Shown: positions 25,552 through 33,595 of the stretch, one piece after another | Layout: every line of letters begins with the position of its first letter | Position numbering within the stretch: the stretch's first letter is position 1 | Notes under the pieces: model-generated | Databases searched by the model: none | What the model saw: only the letters and a program-made list of their open reading frames with translations | What the model was told of the DNA's origin: nothing | Translations under genes and position numbers: made by a program | Virus record (IMG/VR): IMGVR_UViG_3300010392_000249 | Coordinates: 1-42,023 of that record | Source of the DNA: a virus | DNA: 42,023 bases | Direction: 5' to 3' (one strand)

Positions 25552-25740
25552 TTAAATTAACTCTTGAATTTCAAGTGCGATCTGTTCGTAAGCTAACGGG
25601 TCAAGATCAACCTCGTTATCCCCAAACAGTACCTTTGTTACAACTACTTCTCCATTAACTACATTGTACATTGTTGTAACCTCAATGTCAATGTCGGCAC
25701 CGTTAAAAATAAATGTGCCCGGTAAAACTATCTTGTTCAT
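25552..25740 (-). CDS. Small acidic hypothetical protein
   Basis: 62 residues from the ATG at 25740, which has a GAGAGG site 4-5 bases upstream and starts 10 bases after the polymerase stop. A longer frame from 25779 would overlap the polymerase. Predicted beta-rich, acidic, ending EIQELI. It contains a candidate promoter for SSB. No domain recognised. Confidence 0.65.
   Translation of the reverse strand: MNKIVLPGTFIFNGADIDIEVTTMYNVVNGEVVVTKVLFGDNEVDLDPLAYEQIALEIQELI
25663..25691 (-). promoter_or_regulatory. Candidate promoter for SSB
   Basis: On the minus strand TTGACA (25691-25686), a 17-base spacer and TACAAT (25668-25663), 130 bases before the SSB start and inside the 62-aa gene. Confidence 0.5.
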
Positions 25741-25750
25741 ATCCTCTCCA

Positions 25751-27580
25751 TCAGTGGCACTCAGCCCAGTTGTTACCAATCATGTACTCACCAGACAAAG
25801 GACAGTTGACTTTGAGATACCTACCTGCCCATGCACAAGCCTGTTGGAACGTAAGCCCTACAGTCTCACCGCACTCAGGTGTTGTCTCAGCTTGCACCTC
25901 GTCGTGGAATGTACCCAACAACTTGAACGGTACCTTATTCTTGACGAGAACCTGTGCCCACTTGACCAACGCTACCTTGACTGCAATAGAACCTGCTGAT
26001 TGTAACAACGAGTTCAACGCTGCATGTTCGTGACGGACGTAGATCTTACGACCATCCAAACCTTTGAGCCAACCTTTCTTTGAAGCTGTCTGTACTCTTT
26101 CAATAAGTGTAGCGTACTTAGGCAAACCTGTCAAGAACTTACGGCGTAACCGTTTACCCGTGTTGGCATCACCATCAATGATAGAGCCTAGCTTCTCATC
26201 ACCTGCGCCGTAGAGTAGGGCGTAGATAAATGTCTTCGCTACATCACGGCCAGATGTCTCCTTACCACCGAACACGTACTGCTTCTTGGGTTCCAGACCA
26301 ATCAGCTTACAGTTGATAGAGTGAACGTCTGTCTCATCAGAGGACTTTCCGTTGACAATGGCATCGGTGTACGCTGCATCTCCCATGTAGTGAGCAAGCA
26401 TACGGAGTTCGAGTCCAGAGGCATCGGCTCCAACTTGCACTCTACCGTGAGGTACGGTAAACAAGGCCCTGAGTTCTTTACCATACGCAGAAGTGACTCT
26501 AGGTACGTTGACCACTGTACGGTGACGCATTCGTGCAGTTGGTGTAGCGTTTGGAAATGCTCCGGCCTCAATCCTCCCATCAGTTCTAACTTTACCAATC
26601 CAGCCTCCTACTTGTGAACGGCGAGTGACCATAACAAATCGGTCAACAAGAGTTTGTCCTGTCTCACCCATCTTACCCACAATGGAATCTTCCGTGAACC
26701 GTGGGTTGCCTTTCTCGGTGTACTCGGTAGGTTTCCATCCGTACTTCATCAACAGTTCGATCATCTGCTGTCGGCTACCAAGGTCAGGGTACACTACCTC
26801 AACAGGAAAGAACGGGCCACCAATGATGTCAGGTTGATAACCGTTATCATCACACCACTTCTGTGCAACAAGGCTTGGCTTGCCTGTAGCAGTGAACGGT
26901 ACGATAGGTGTCTTCCTGTCACCCTTCTTGCAGATCTTTGGTGTGATCAGCTTTGACAACTTCTCGTCTGCTTGAACGATTAAGTCGGACATCTTCTTGA
27001 CAAACTGTTGAGCAGCAGGTACATCGAACACCCAACCACAACGCTCTTGCCAAGCAATGACACGAGCAACTTGGTGTTCAAGAGCAATGGACTGTTGCCA
27101 GTCGTGATCTCCTGCTTCACGCCACAGCATGTCGAAGATACACGCAAGGGCTTCACTGTCTTGAATACAATACTCACCCATGTCATCGTTGTACTCTTCC
27201 CAACCACCGTTGTAATCACCCTTCCACGAGCCAGCTTGTTTGGATAGGTTATCCAACGAGTGACCACCTTCACGTTCAGGACTGAACAAACAAGACAACA
27301 CGAGTGTGTCAATGCACTTGGGTGCAAGGTTTACACCATGTAGCTTTTGGATAACAGGACAGTCAAACCCAAGACCGTTGTGAGCACACACACGCTTTGC
27401 TTTGGTAAGGATGTCAACAGCTTTAGCAACACCATCAGTGCCAACGTAAAGCTGTGTTGGCCCACGGCCTACCTTGATAGAAACACAGTGAATGGTGTGT
27501 GTCTCGTACAAGAATCCGTTTGTTTCCAAGTCAAAGAAGTGTATGTCACTTCCGAACCTGAAGTCGTTTATGTTTTGCAT
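25751..27580 (-). CDS. DNA polymerase, family A (T7 gp5-like)
   Basis: 609 residues from the ATG at 27580, overlapping the end of the primase-helicase gene region. The 3'-5' exonuclease is intact: D17/E19 in FFDLET, HNGLGFD with D73, and YCIQDSEA with D141. The polymerase has motif A GADASGLELRML (D386), motif B RDVAKTFIYALLYGAG (K449, Y453) and motif C TFHDEVQ (H559-D560). It is shorter than T7 gp5 (704 aa); a thioredoxin-binding insertion was not evident. Replicates the phage genome with the primase-helicase. It contains one GATAACNGTTATC copy within coding sequence (26836). Confidence 0.95.
   Translation of the reverse strand: MQNINDFRFGSDIHFFDLETNGFLYETHTIHCVSIKVGRGPTQLYVGTDGVAKAVDILTKAKRVCAHNGLGFDCPVIQKLHGVNLAPKCIDTLVLSCLFSPEREGGHSLDNLSKQAGSWKGDYNGGWEEYNDDMGEYCIQDSEALACIFDMLWREAGDHDWQQSIALEHQVARVIAWQERCGWVFDVPAAQQFVKKMSDLIVQADEKLSKLITPKICKKGDRKTPIVPFTATGKPSLVAQKWCDDNGYQPDIIGGPFFPVEVVYPDLGSRQQMIELLMKYGWKPTEYTEKGNPRFTEDSIVGKMGETGQTLVDRFVMVTRRSQVGGWIGKVRTDGRIEAGAFPNATPTARMRHRTVVNVPRVTSAYGKELRALFTVPHGRVQVGADASGLELRMLAHYMGDAAYTDAIVNGKSSDETDVHSINCKLIGLEPKKQYVFGGKETSGRDVAKTFIYALLYGAGDEKLGSIIDGDANTGKRLRRKFLTGLPKYATLIERVQTASKKGWLKGLDGRKIYVRHEHAALNSLLQSAGSIAVKVALVKWAQVLVKNKVPFKLLGTFHDEVQAETTPECGETVGLTFQQACAWAGRYLKVNCPLSGEYMIGNNWAECH
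26836..26848. repeat. Palindrome GATAACCGTTATC inside DNA polymerase
   Basis: Perfect copy inside coding sequence (encodes part of DDNGYQP). One of three copies lying in coding frames. Confidence 0.8.
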
Positions 27581-27582
27581 TA

Positions 27583-29205
27583 TCAAAGTTCTCCGTCATC
27601 TGGGTCTTCCGGTAGTTCAGCAGGGACAAGAGACATGGACTGGCGATCCCAGTACAGCGCATCAGCCATACCTGTATCACCTGTCTCACGACATTTGAGT
27701 ACGTGCAGTTGAGACACGTTCTTGATGTACTCGTCAGGGTGTTGCTTGTTACGGCTAACCCCAATGATGTCAAACGCAATCTGCTTCAGTGAACCACTGC
27801 CTTTCAGGTCGTCTTCACTAGGTACTGCACCTTGCTCAAACCCCTTGCCACCGGAGGGTGCCTTGCGTAAGTGAGAGATGATACACAAGTGTGCCTTGGT
27901 CTTCTCTACGAACTCAAGGAACTCGTTCATCATCCTGTCTTGATCTGCAAGGCCACCTCCATCACCAAATTCTGACACAGCAAGTGTGATGTGGTCAAGG
28001 AAAATAACTTGAGCACCCATCGAATAGTGCAAATATTCGAACTTACCAATCAGAGATTGTCCACGAGTGAACTGATTCCTGTGGTCAACAGTGAAGATAC
28101 GTTGTGTACCATACGTCTCTTCGTACACCTGTCGCTTGTACTCTGGTGTCATCTGTGACAAAGGCATACGTCCGTGGAACTGCATCAACCCACGCCATGT
28201 CTTCTCTGGTGACTCTTCCAACTCAACCTCACCGATCACGTTGTCCGTGTTTGTGAGTACGTGTTGTTTCAACCGGCGAATGTAGCTGGTCTTACCAACA
28301 GATGTACCGGCACACCACAGGCTGATCTCACCTTCACGCATACCTTCCATCCGTTCGTTCATCAACGTCCACTCAGGTGGGTAAGGGATAAACTTGGGCT
28401 TGGTGTAGTTCTGCATACGAAGCCACACTTCTTCCCCTGTAATTATCCCGTCAGGGCGATATGCCTCTGCCTTAAATAGCCCGTTGAGGAAACAATCAGC
28501 ACCACCTTTCTCACGCAACAGATCGTTAGGGTCTTTGGCATCACTGTTCCACGACATCAGGAATGCTTTCTTACTGCCTAACGCACACGCAAACTCTTTG
28601 GCTGCTTGTTGCCCTGCTGCATCTTTGTCGAAACAGATCACCACCTTCTCAAACGACTTGAAGTATTCGATGTTACGTTTCCAACCCTCAGTACCAAGGG
28701 TAGCAACAACACGGTACGCTTTGCCTTTGACAGCAAGCATCTGTGTCACGGCCATGCAATCCTCTGCACCTTCCACAACAATCAAGAACTTACCACCTGT
28801 ACCTGCAACTTGGGAACCAAACGGAAGAGCACCACCAGTGTCAGGAGTACGCTTGATCTGCTTTGGTAACTCACGTACTTGATACCCTAACAACCCACCC
28901 TTCTGGTTGTACAGTGGAAAGTAATACTTCATCTGTTGACCAGTCTCTTGACTGTACTCAACACGAACACCATATTGCTTACTAACTTCTTCAGAGATAC
29001 CTCTGTCAGTCAGTGCAGCAACAGGTAGTTTAGATATATCATCCAACCCAATTCTCCCTGTTAATTCTTCACGTTGATAACTGTTACCATCACCACGAGT
29101 AGAAGCAGTACAGACAAAGCAATAGGTGGAATTATTTTCGTACACTGCATTGCCATCACTACTACCACACTTAGGACAGGATGTGTGTTTGATGTATCTA
29201 CCCAT
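27583..29205 (-). CDS. DNA primase-helicase (T7 gp4-like)
   Basis: 540 residues. Domains in order: zinc-binding primase domain with C10, C13, C29, C32; TOPRIM primase core with E145 (VVEGAEDC) and D193/D195 (CFDKDAAG); linker; RecA-type DnaB-family helicase with Walker A AGTSVGKTS (299-307) and a Walker B-like VIFLDHI. This is the full two-function T7 type, unwinding DNA and making primers for the polymerase, whose start lies 3 bases after the stop. It is preceded by an AT-rich leader and a strong sigma-70 promoter. Confidence 0.95.
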   Translation of the reverse strand: MGRYIKHTSCPKCGSSDGNAVYENNSTYCFVCTASTRGDGNSYQREELTGRIGLDDISKLPVAALTDRGISEEVSKQYGVRVEYSQETGQQMKYYFPLYNQKGGLLGYQVRELPKQIKRTPDTGGALPFGSQVAGTGGKFLIVVEGAEDCMAVTQMLAVKGKAYRVVATLGTEGWKRNIEYFKSFEKVVICFDKDAAGQQAAKEFACALGSKKAFLMSWNSDAKDPNDLLREKGGADCFLNGLFKAEAYRPDGIITGEEVWLRMQNYTKPKFIPYPPEWTLMNERMEGMREGEISLWCAGTSVGKTSYIRRLKQHVLTNTDNVIGEVELEESPEKTWRGLMQFHGRMPLSQMTPEYKRQVYEETYGTQRIFTVDHRNQFTRGQSLIGKFEYLHYSMGAQVIFLDHITLAVSEFGDGGGLADQDRMMNEFLEFVEKTKAHLCIISHLRKAPSGGKGFEQGAVPSEDDLKGSGSLKQIAFDIIGVSRNKQHPDEYIKNVSQLHVLKCRETGDTGMADALYWDRQSMSLVPAELPEDPDDGEL

Positions 29206-29212
29206 AGATTTA

Positions 29213-29300
29213 CCTATAATAATTTATATTAAAGAAGTATTTAATAGGTTATTAAGTTATTAAATAAAAGATATATAAGTAATATATTCTTTCTTTAAAA
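29213..29300. other. AT-rich leader before primase-helicase, candidate replication origin
   Basis: About 90 bases of nearly pure A+T lie between a strong promoter and the primase-helicase start. In T7 the primary origin is an AT-rich segment just downstream of a promoter, so an origin is possible. It could also simply be an unstructured 5' leader. No iterons are seen. Confidence 0.4.
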
Positions 29301-29302
29301 CC

Positions 29303-29331
29303 AGTATAACCACACTTCCTGTTCTTGTCAA
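29303..29331 (-). promoter_or_regulatory. Strong sigma-70 promoter for the replication block
   Basis: On the minus strand TTGACA (29331-29326), a 17-base spacer, TATACT (29308-29303). It starts transcription upstream of primase-helicase, polymerase and SSB and lies in a noncoding gap, which strengthens the call. Confidence 0.8.
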
Positions 29332-29337
29332 CACCTT

Positions 29338-29616
29338 TCACACACTGTCGAACAAAGAAGCAATAGAAGGCTCCTGTTGCGTTTCTTTGTCGTACCCTTG
29401 TCTACCCCTTGACCAACCCATTTGAGCCTCGTCACGGGCCTCCTGTGCGTTCAGTGGATCATTTACGAACTGCGCACACTTCCTGCAAAGACCTAACTCT
29501 ACGTTGGACAGCGATCCTTTGATGTACATTTCTGATTCTTGCAACTCTCGGTTACACGCTTCACATCTTCCTACTGAAAGACGCACGTACTTTCCGTTTA
29601 CTTTTGCTCCACTCAT
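29338..29616 (-). CDS. Small zinc-ribbon protein
   Basis: 92 residues from the ATG at 29616 (overlapping the stop of the preceding 27-aa gene, CTATGAG). Two CxxC pairs (CEACNREL and LCRKCAQFV) form a likely zinc ribbon. The C-terminal part is polar with DEAQMGWSRGRQGYD. Possibly a nucleic-acid-binding or RNA-polymerase-binding regulator, but not identifiable. A longer frame from 29700 would use the 27-aa gene's DNA in another frame and is less likely. Confidence 0.65.
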   Translation of the reverse strand: MSGAKVNGKYVRLSVGRCEACNRELQESEMYIKGSLSNVELGLCRKCAQFVNDPLNAQEARDEAQMGWSRGRQGYDKETQQEPSIASLFDSV

Positions 29617-29696
29617 AGCCCAACCCCTGTGTACCAAATACCAAAAGGGACAGCAACACATGCTGTACAGAATATAACTGTAAAGATCTCTTTCAT
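29613..29696 (-). CDS. 27-residue hydrophobic membrane peptide
   Basis: Reads MKEIFTVIFCTACVAVPFGI followed by WYTGVGL. It has a strong GGAGGTAGGTGA site before its ATG. The start overlaps the upstream stop (ATGA) and its stop overlaps the next start (ATGAG), so it is locked into a coupled gene string. It would be a single-span inner-membrane peptide. Function unknown. Confidence 0.6.
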   Translation of the reverse strand: MKEIFTVIFCTACVAVPFGIWYTGVGL

Positions 29697-30004
29697 TCAC
29701 CTACCTCCACTTGCTTCCACGCTTCGCTCTCGTAACCTCTTGCCCAACTCTTTACTTCTCTTGGTGTGCAAAGGAAGTTACCTTCAGGTGATAGAAGTTG
29801 ACCTCCACGGGTGAAACACATCATCAACTCGTTACCATCGAAGTCAACCTCGCACTTATCATAAGACCAGTTCTCAGGGTCGGTCATGTCAGCACACTCT
29901 TGAAGTACGCCTATGAACAGGAAGTCCACATAGAACTCCCCGTCCACGTTACCACACACCTCAAGAGGAACCGACACGACTTGTGTGCCGTGTCGTTTAA
30001 TCAT
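29693..30004 (-). CDS. Hypothetical protein
   Basis: 103 residues, acidic, with mixed alpha/beta prediction and FYVDFLFIGVLQEC and CFTRGGQLLSPEGNFLC segments. Overlaps the next start (ATGA). No domain recognised; member of the leftward accessory-gene string. Confidence 0.65.
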   Translation of the reverse strand: MIKRHGTQVVSVPLEVCGNVDGEFYVDFLFIGVLQECADMTDPENWSYDKCEVDFDGNELMMCFTRGGQLLSPEGNFLCTPREVKSWARGYESEAWKQVEVGE

Positions 30005-30009
30005 GTGAA

Positions 30010-30483
30010 TTAATCTCCTTTGAATTTGTGAAGGGATGGGTCGTACTTCTCGGTACTGATCCCGATTGGGTGGCTATCGGCCTCCTTGGAACAGCGCAGG
30101 GCAACCACTGGATCTTTGAACGCCCACGTACCTCGGATGATCTCACCTTCCTTGGTAAAGTAGTAGTTCACATACACTTTTTCTGGTCGGTCTGGATCCA
30201 CATAATCTTCAGCATAGACGTGCGCTTCTTCTTGTAGTTTTTTCCGAAGGTAGTGGAAGATTTGTGTACAAGTGTTGTTTTCCTGTCCAAGTATCTGCAA
30301 AGCATTGACAACCTCTTCATCATACGGGTCAGAAAAATAACCGTTTATTTTATCTTTGAATCGACACAGCGAACCTTCCCTTGAGTAAGTGGATGAGTCA
30401 CCAATAGTCAATGTAATTAGCAGAAGGTCGGACAGTGGTATATGTAGGTCAACCATCGGGTCGGACTTAAAAACTTTTTTCAT
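30010..30483 (-). CDS. Hypothetical protein
   Basis: 157 residues from the ATG at 30483 (AGGAG upstream). Helical N-terminal half, then a beta segment (YVNYYFTKEGEIIRGTWAFK) and a polar C-terminus. No known domain. The upstream gene ends three bases before its start. Confidence 0.65.
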   Translation of the reverse strand: MKKVFKSDPMVDLHIPLSDLLLITLTIGDSSTYSREGSLCRFKDKINGYFSDPYDEEVVNALQILGQENNTCTQIFHYLRKKLQEEAHVYAEDYVDPDRPEKVYVNYYFTKEGEIIRGTWAFKDPVVALRCSKEADSHPIGISTEKYDPSLHKFKGD

Positions 30484-30485
30484 AA

Positions 30486-30824
30486 TCAATATGCTCCTAG
30501 TGTTGGTACTTTAATGATACCGGCAAACGCACCGTGGTCGGATGCCAGCTTCTTTACTGCGTGTACTACGCCTTCGGACTCAGCAGAGTCACCTGACAAT
30601 CGTACTTGATACATCACTGCTTGCTGTTTACCGTTCATCCACAAACCTTGTGTGTCTGCATCGAACGCATAAGGTAGCCTAATGAACTGTGCTTTGACTG
30701 AATTCAAAAGACTACCCACCATACCTTTGAGTGTGTTGAACTCTTTGCCAACAACCTTACCACGGTGTAACGATACAAATAACAAGTAGTTGTACTTGCT
30801 TTTGTCAACCAATGTTGCGCTCAA
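30486..30824 (-). CDS. Hypothetical protein
   Basis: 112 residues. Contains NYLLFVSLHRGKVVGKEF and VRLSGDSAESEGVVHAVKKL; alternating strands and helices, possibly a small alpha/beta fold. Overlaps the upstream gene by 20 bases. Function unknown. Confidence 0.65.
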   Translation of the reverse strand: MSATLVDKSKYNYLLFVSLHRGKVVGKEFNTLKGMVGSLLNSVKAQFIRLPYAFDADTQGLWMNGKQQAVMYQVRLSGDSAESEGVVHAVKKLASDHGAFAGIIKVPTLGAY

Positions 30825-31134
30825 TATAATCCTCCCTTTGTTTGTCGGTGTTGATAACTGTTATCAATCCAAGATTGATTGCTTGTTGAAGGGTACATCT
30901 TGGCATAGGTACTGTGTAGTTGTCAACACTTCTGTCGATGTATCTCAACACCACGTTGAATGTGTCAACAGATTCCAGCTTGTAATCACCCAACCTCATG
31001 TAAAGTCTGGATGATACCACACGATAGATGGGGCTGTCAAGCGTATCTGTTTGGTTTGGTTGGTTAGAGTCGAGCATCCCAATCCTACCTACTTCCGTTG
31101 TGGCATCCATACCACAGTGGTTTTGGTCACCCAT
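30805..31134 (-). CDS. Hypothetical protein
   Basis: 109 residues. The N-terminus is polar; the middle reads YRVVSSRLYMRLGDYKLESV. One GATAACNGTTATC copy (30853) lies inside its coding sequence. ATG overlaps the stop of the upstream gene region. No domain recognised. Confidence 0.62.
   Translation of the reverse strand: MGDQNHCGMDATTEVGRIGMLDSNQPNQTDTLDSPIYRVVSSRLYMRLGDYKLESVDTFNVVLRYIDRSVDNYTVPMPRCTLQQAINLGLITVINTDKQREDYIERNIG
30853..30865. repeat. Palindrome GATAACTGTTATC in the gene at 30805
   Basis: Perfect copy within coding sequence, about 30 bases upstream of the next gene's start (30824). Confidence 0.8.
31011..31040 (-). promoter_or_regulatory. Possible sigma-70-type promoter in the accessory genes
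   Basis: On the minus strand TTGACA (31040-31035), an 18-base spacer and TATCAT (31016-31011) with TG upstream (extended -10). Inside the gene at 30805. Confidence 0.38.
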
Positions 31135-31556
31135 TATTTTTCTCCACGATAGAACTCAGTACCCTTGTACTCTAAACCGTGACGCTGTGCAATACCAAGC
31201 AGACGTTCGGGCCACTCTTTTGGGTCTTCAAAAATGTCGTGCATGTCTTGAAGGTTTTCCACCAAATGTTGAGTGCCCTTCACATCAATCACTTTATCCA
31301 ACTCGTTGAAGAATGCATGAGACACAGCACCCCAGTTCATGTTCTCCATCCCAGTACGGTTATACACGTCATCGGGAATAAGGCACCCTGCTGCACACAT
31401 CATGTTGTTCTTTCCACGATACATGCACTTTGTATAGGCTGTGGTTTCACCCGCCACACCTTCGTCGTACTCTATCCCTACGCTACGAGCGTTTTGTGTG
31501 AGCAAGTGTGAGGCTACCTTGTCGAACACTTCTTGTTTGTTCAGTCGTTCAGTCAT
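31134..31556 (-). CDS. Hypothetical protein
   Basis: 140 residues from the ATG at 31556 with AAAGGAG upstream; the longer frame from 31643 overlaps the preceding gene and lacks such a site. Contains AYTKCMYRGKNNMMCAAGCLIPDD (seen in two parts) with three Cys residues, then a helical C-terminus. Similar short proteins of unknown function occur in tailed phages; no role assigned. Confidence 0.68.
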   Translation of the reverse strand: MTERLNKQEVFDKVASHLLTQNARSVGIEYDEGVAGETTAYTKCMYRGKNNMMCAAGCLIPDDVYNRTGMENMNWGAVSHAFFNELDKVIDVKGTQHLVENLQDMHDIFEDPKEWPERLLGIAQRHGLEYKGTEFYRGEK

Positions 31557-31569
31557 GATTGTTTCTCCT

Positions 31570-31776
31570 TTAGTTGAGCATGAGTTGTACTTTGTCGGCA
31601 AGATCACGCATCTTGTCGGCCAGATCCAAGGGGTGCAGTTCATCGTAATGTTGGGCCACCACTACGTCATCACCCCAGTTGGTGAGTGAGAAGAGCACCT
31701 GTTCGAACGATTGCGTGACATCCCACTCAGTGAGGAAGTGAGATAGGACAAGGTGTTCTGATTGTTTGTTGCTCAT
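31570..31776 (-). CDS. Small hypothetical protein
   Basis: 68 residues from the ATG at 31776, preceded by GGAG. Acidic and helical; contains VLFSLTNWGDDVVVAQHYDE and ends DKVQLMLN. The longer frame from 31899 overlaps the upstream gene and is not favoured. Confidence 0.62.
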   Translation of the reverse strand: MSNKQSEHLVLSHFLTEWDVTQSFEQVLFSLTNWGDDVVVAQHYDELHPLDLADKMRDLADKVQLMLN

Positions 31777-31781
31777 TGTAG

Positions 31782-32066
31782 TCAATTCTCCAAATGTAAA
31801 GGAGGAACTAAGCAGTCGTGTGCTTTTGTCCAGTAGAAGTGGTCGTGAATACCTGACAGTGTATCCAACACAAACGTATTCACTCCGCTTGGTTGACATC
31901 CCCAGTCACGGGCATCTTGACAACGCTTGCCAAGGTACAACAGCTTGTCAAAGATAGCGTGTCCAGTGTGGTTGTGGTACAGCCAGTGGTAGTAGTCCGT
32001 TGATATGAACGGAGCAGTAGGGTTGTTAAGATCACCGATGTAATCGGATACAGTCAAAGGTTCCAT
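31782..32066 (-). CDS. Hypothetical protein
   Basis: 94 residues, rich in His, Tyr and Trp (DYYHWLYHNHTGHAIFDKLL), with a C-terminal CLVPPLHLEN. GGAG precedes the ATG after a palindrome repeat. The His-rich segment might bind metal; no family recognised. Confidence 0.65.
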   Translation of the reverse strand: MEPLTVSDYIGDLNNPTAPFISTDYYHWLYHNHTGHAIFDKLLYLGKRCQDARDWGCQPSGVNTFVLDTLSGIHDHFYWTKAHDCLVPPLHLEN

Positions 32067-32084
32067 GTTTGTTTATCTCCAAGT

Positions 32085-32097
32085 GATAACGGTTATC
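32085..32097. repeat. Palindrome GATAACGGTTATC between two accessory genes
   Basis: Perfect copy; supplies the TGA stop of the gene ending at 32096 and precedes the GGAG site of the gene at 31782-32066. Confidence 0.85.
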
Positions 32098-32635
32098 AAT
32101 CTACATCAACGGTTAAAGTGATGTCGTAACGTAGGCAGTCACGGATTGAATCTTTCAAAATGTCAGTGGTTACAATGTCGTTGTCTAATATGAAGTCTTC
32201 CAGCTTGCTCTCTAGCTGTGTCTCCAACTCATCGTTGATACGCTCATCTACCAACTCGTTCAACTCCACCTTGGTGACAGGTTCCAGTTCTTCAAGGCGT
32301 TGCTCCACTACCTCACGTACAATCTTGCGCACCTCATCGGCAATGATGATACGCAGTGCGTTGGCAAACTCTTGGTGAGGCTGAGAAGGTGTGGGTGTTG
32401 GTTCAGTCATGGTTGTATTCTCCTTTGGTTGTGTGTCTTCATCAACAAGTGTGAGTGTTTCTTCGTAGCAGTACAGGCCATAGTCCAAGCTGTCGAACAT
32501 GACAGAGTATTGCATCAAACTTGTATCATCAACTTCAATGATTCGTCCAATGTCTCTACCCATGACAATACCGTCACTAAACGAATCAATCTTAGTGTAT
32601 TTTACAACATCACCTACTTTAAATTTGTTACCCAT
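32096..32635 (-). CDS. Possible two-gene fusion: SH3-like N-terminus plus acidic helical protein
   Basis: 179 residues. Residues 1-65 (KFKVGDVVKYTKIDSF ... GRIIEVDD) look like a small SH3-type beta-barrel. Residues 76-179 are acidic and helical, with coiled-coil potential (EVRKIVREVVEQRLEELE). At residue 76 lies an ATG (32410) with a strong AAAGGAG site nine bases upstream, just like the starts of neighbouring independent genes. The DNA of that site is itself translated as KENTT. This suggests an ancestral separate gene joined in frame by loss of a stop, with likely internal initiation still active. Confidence 0.62.
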   Translation of the reverse strand: MGNKFKVGDVVKYTKIDSFSDGIVMGRDIGRIIEVDDTSLMQYSVMFDSLDYGLYCYEETLTLVDEDTQPKENTTMTEPTPTPSQPHQEFANALRIIIADEVRKIVREVVEQRLEELEPVTKVELNELVDERINDELETQLESKLEDFILDNDIVTTDILKDSIRDCLRYDITLTVDVD

Positions 32636-32637
32636 GG

Positions 32638-32778
32638 TTAAAATTCCTCTTCAAGAATACGTTTAACTTCCTCAATATCATTGGCCTTGAGTGCATCCCG
32701 AAGGTCTTCGTTCTCAAGGGCAATGCCGTAGTAGATTGTGTGCTCTTCACACAGCGCAATAAATTCTGATTTGCTCAT
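32638..32778 (-). CDS. 46-residue acidic hypothetical protein
   Basis: Reads MSKSEFIALCEEHTIYYGIA and continues to EEVKRILEEEF; acidic and helical. It fits exactly between its neighbours (stop 3 bases before the next start) and its end carries the GAGGAA site for the next gene. Too short for many gene finders but the spacing and codon use support it. Confidence 0.62.
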   Translation of the reverse strand: MSKSEFIALCEEHTIYYGIALENEDLRDALKANDIEEVKRILEEEF

Positions 32779-32783
32779 GATTG

Positions 32784-32987
32784 TTAAATGTCCAGTTGAT
32801 AACCGTTATCAAGAAGTGCCCGTTGTACCTCGGAAGGTAAGGCGTACACACCATCGTAGTCAGTGAGTGTCCGGCCATCGAACCATAACCCACCACCACA
32901 TTCATCTCCCATTTCGTTGTGTTCGAAGAATCCTACACCAACATTGTCGTCAATGTCAATCATAAAATTTTTTGTTTCTATCTTCAT
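32784..32987 (-). CDS. Small acidic hypothetical protein
   Basis: 67 residues; contains DIDDNVGVGFFEHNEMGDEC and GGGLWFDGRTLTDYDGVYAL. Short proteins of this type, with a GLWF...L.DYDG pattern, occur in other phages, but the function is unknown. The palindrome copy at 32798 is translated near its C-terminus (DNGYQ). AAGGAT precedes the ATG. Confidence 0.66.
   Translation of the reverse strand: MKIETKNFMIDIDDNVGVGFFEHNEMGDECGGGLWFDGRTLTDYDGVYALPSEVQRALLDNGYQLDI
32798..32810. repeat. Palindrome GATAACCGTTATC at the end of the gene at 32784
   Basis: Perfect copy, within the last codons of the gene and about 20 bases before the next gene's start. Confidence 0.83.
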
Positions 32988-33003
32988 CTTAGTATCCTTT
33001 TTT

Positions 33004-33016
33004 GATAACCGTTATC
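33004..33016. repeat. Palindrome GATAACCGTTATC between accessory genes
   Basis: Perfect copy; supplies the TGA stop of the gene ending at 33015 and precedes the AAAGGAT site of the gene at 32784-32987. Confidence 0.86.
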
Positions 33017-33524
33017 AACCTAACTTACGGACGAACTCACCCCACACAAACTCACGTTGGTTGGTCACGAACATACCCATGTCATGGAAGAAGTCCATCT
33101 GTCCGATTGTGTCAGCCTCCATCAACACAACCTCATCTGAAGCAGGACCAAACTGCTTGGCCACCTCATAGATCTGAGTCATCGCCACCTCAACCTCACC
33201 ACCGTAGCTGAAGTCAGCCTTCAGGTCTATGTGCTTGAAGTCGTGAACGAATCGGAAGCAGTGGTTACCATAGCGGGTCATGTAGATGGTGTCGTCCATG
33301 CCACCGCTGTACACCTTGAACGGTTTGCCACCCCACACCACGTCACGCTTGTAATGCTCAAGCAATTCTTCGTACGTTGAGGGTGCATCTTCCACTGCCT
33401 CAATACCGTTGATACGGTACATCTGAAGCAAGGTAGCTGCCTGTCCACGGATGAACTTGTCAAGGTTGTTGCGTGCCTGAATGAAGCGAAGGCGAAGGCA
33501 CTCTTGTTTGTATGCTGAGATCAT
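33015..33524 (-). CDS. Hypothetical protein
   Basis: 169 residues from the ATG at 33524, which has an AAGGAG site. The longer apparent frame from 33590 would translate the palindrome as MITVI and is unlikely. Helical N-terminus (SAYKQECLRLRFIQARNNLD) and a mixed alpha/beta C-terminal half. No domain recognised. Confidence 0.66.
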   Translation of the reverse strand: MISAYKQECLRLRFIQARNNLDKFIRGQAATLLQMYRINGIEAVEDAPSTYEELLEHYKRDVVWGGKPFKVYSGGMDDTIYMTRYGNHCFRFVHDFKHIDLKADFSYGGEVEVAMTQIYEVAKQFGPASDEVVLMEADTIGQMDFFHDMGMFVTNQREFVWGEFVRKLG

Positions 33525-33575
33525 GTTAGTCAAACTCCTTGTGTGTGTGGGTTGAGTGTGAACCCAACCCGTGGT

Positions 33576-33588
33576 GATAACAGTTATC
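33576..33588. repeat. Palindrome GATAACAGTTATC between accessory genes
   Basis: Perfect copy, 7 bases downstream of the stop of the gene ending at 33596. Confidence 0.86.
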
Positions 33589-33595
33589 AAAGGTG

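Noticed and set aside
26106-26134. TTGACA-N17-TACACT on the minus strand inside DNA polymerase
   Set aside because: The -10 matches only 4 of 6 consensus bases and no gene start lies close downstream.
29076-29088. Imperfect palindrome GATAACTGTTACC in the primase gene
   Set aside because: One mismatch from the repeat; kept out of the count of perfect copies, although an identical variant occurs at 35782-35794.
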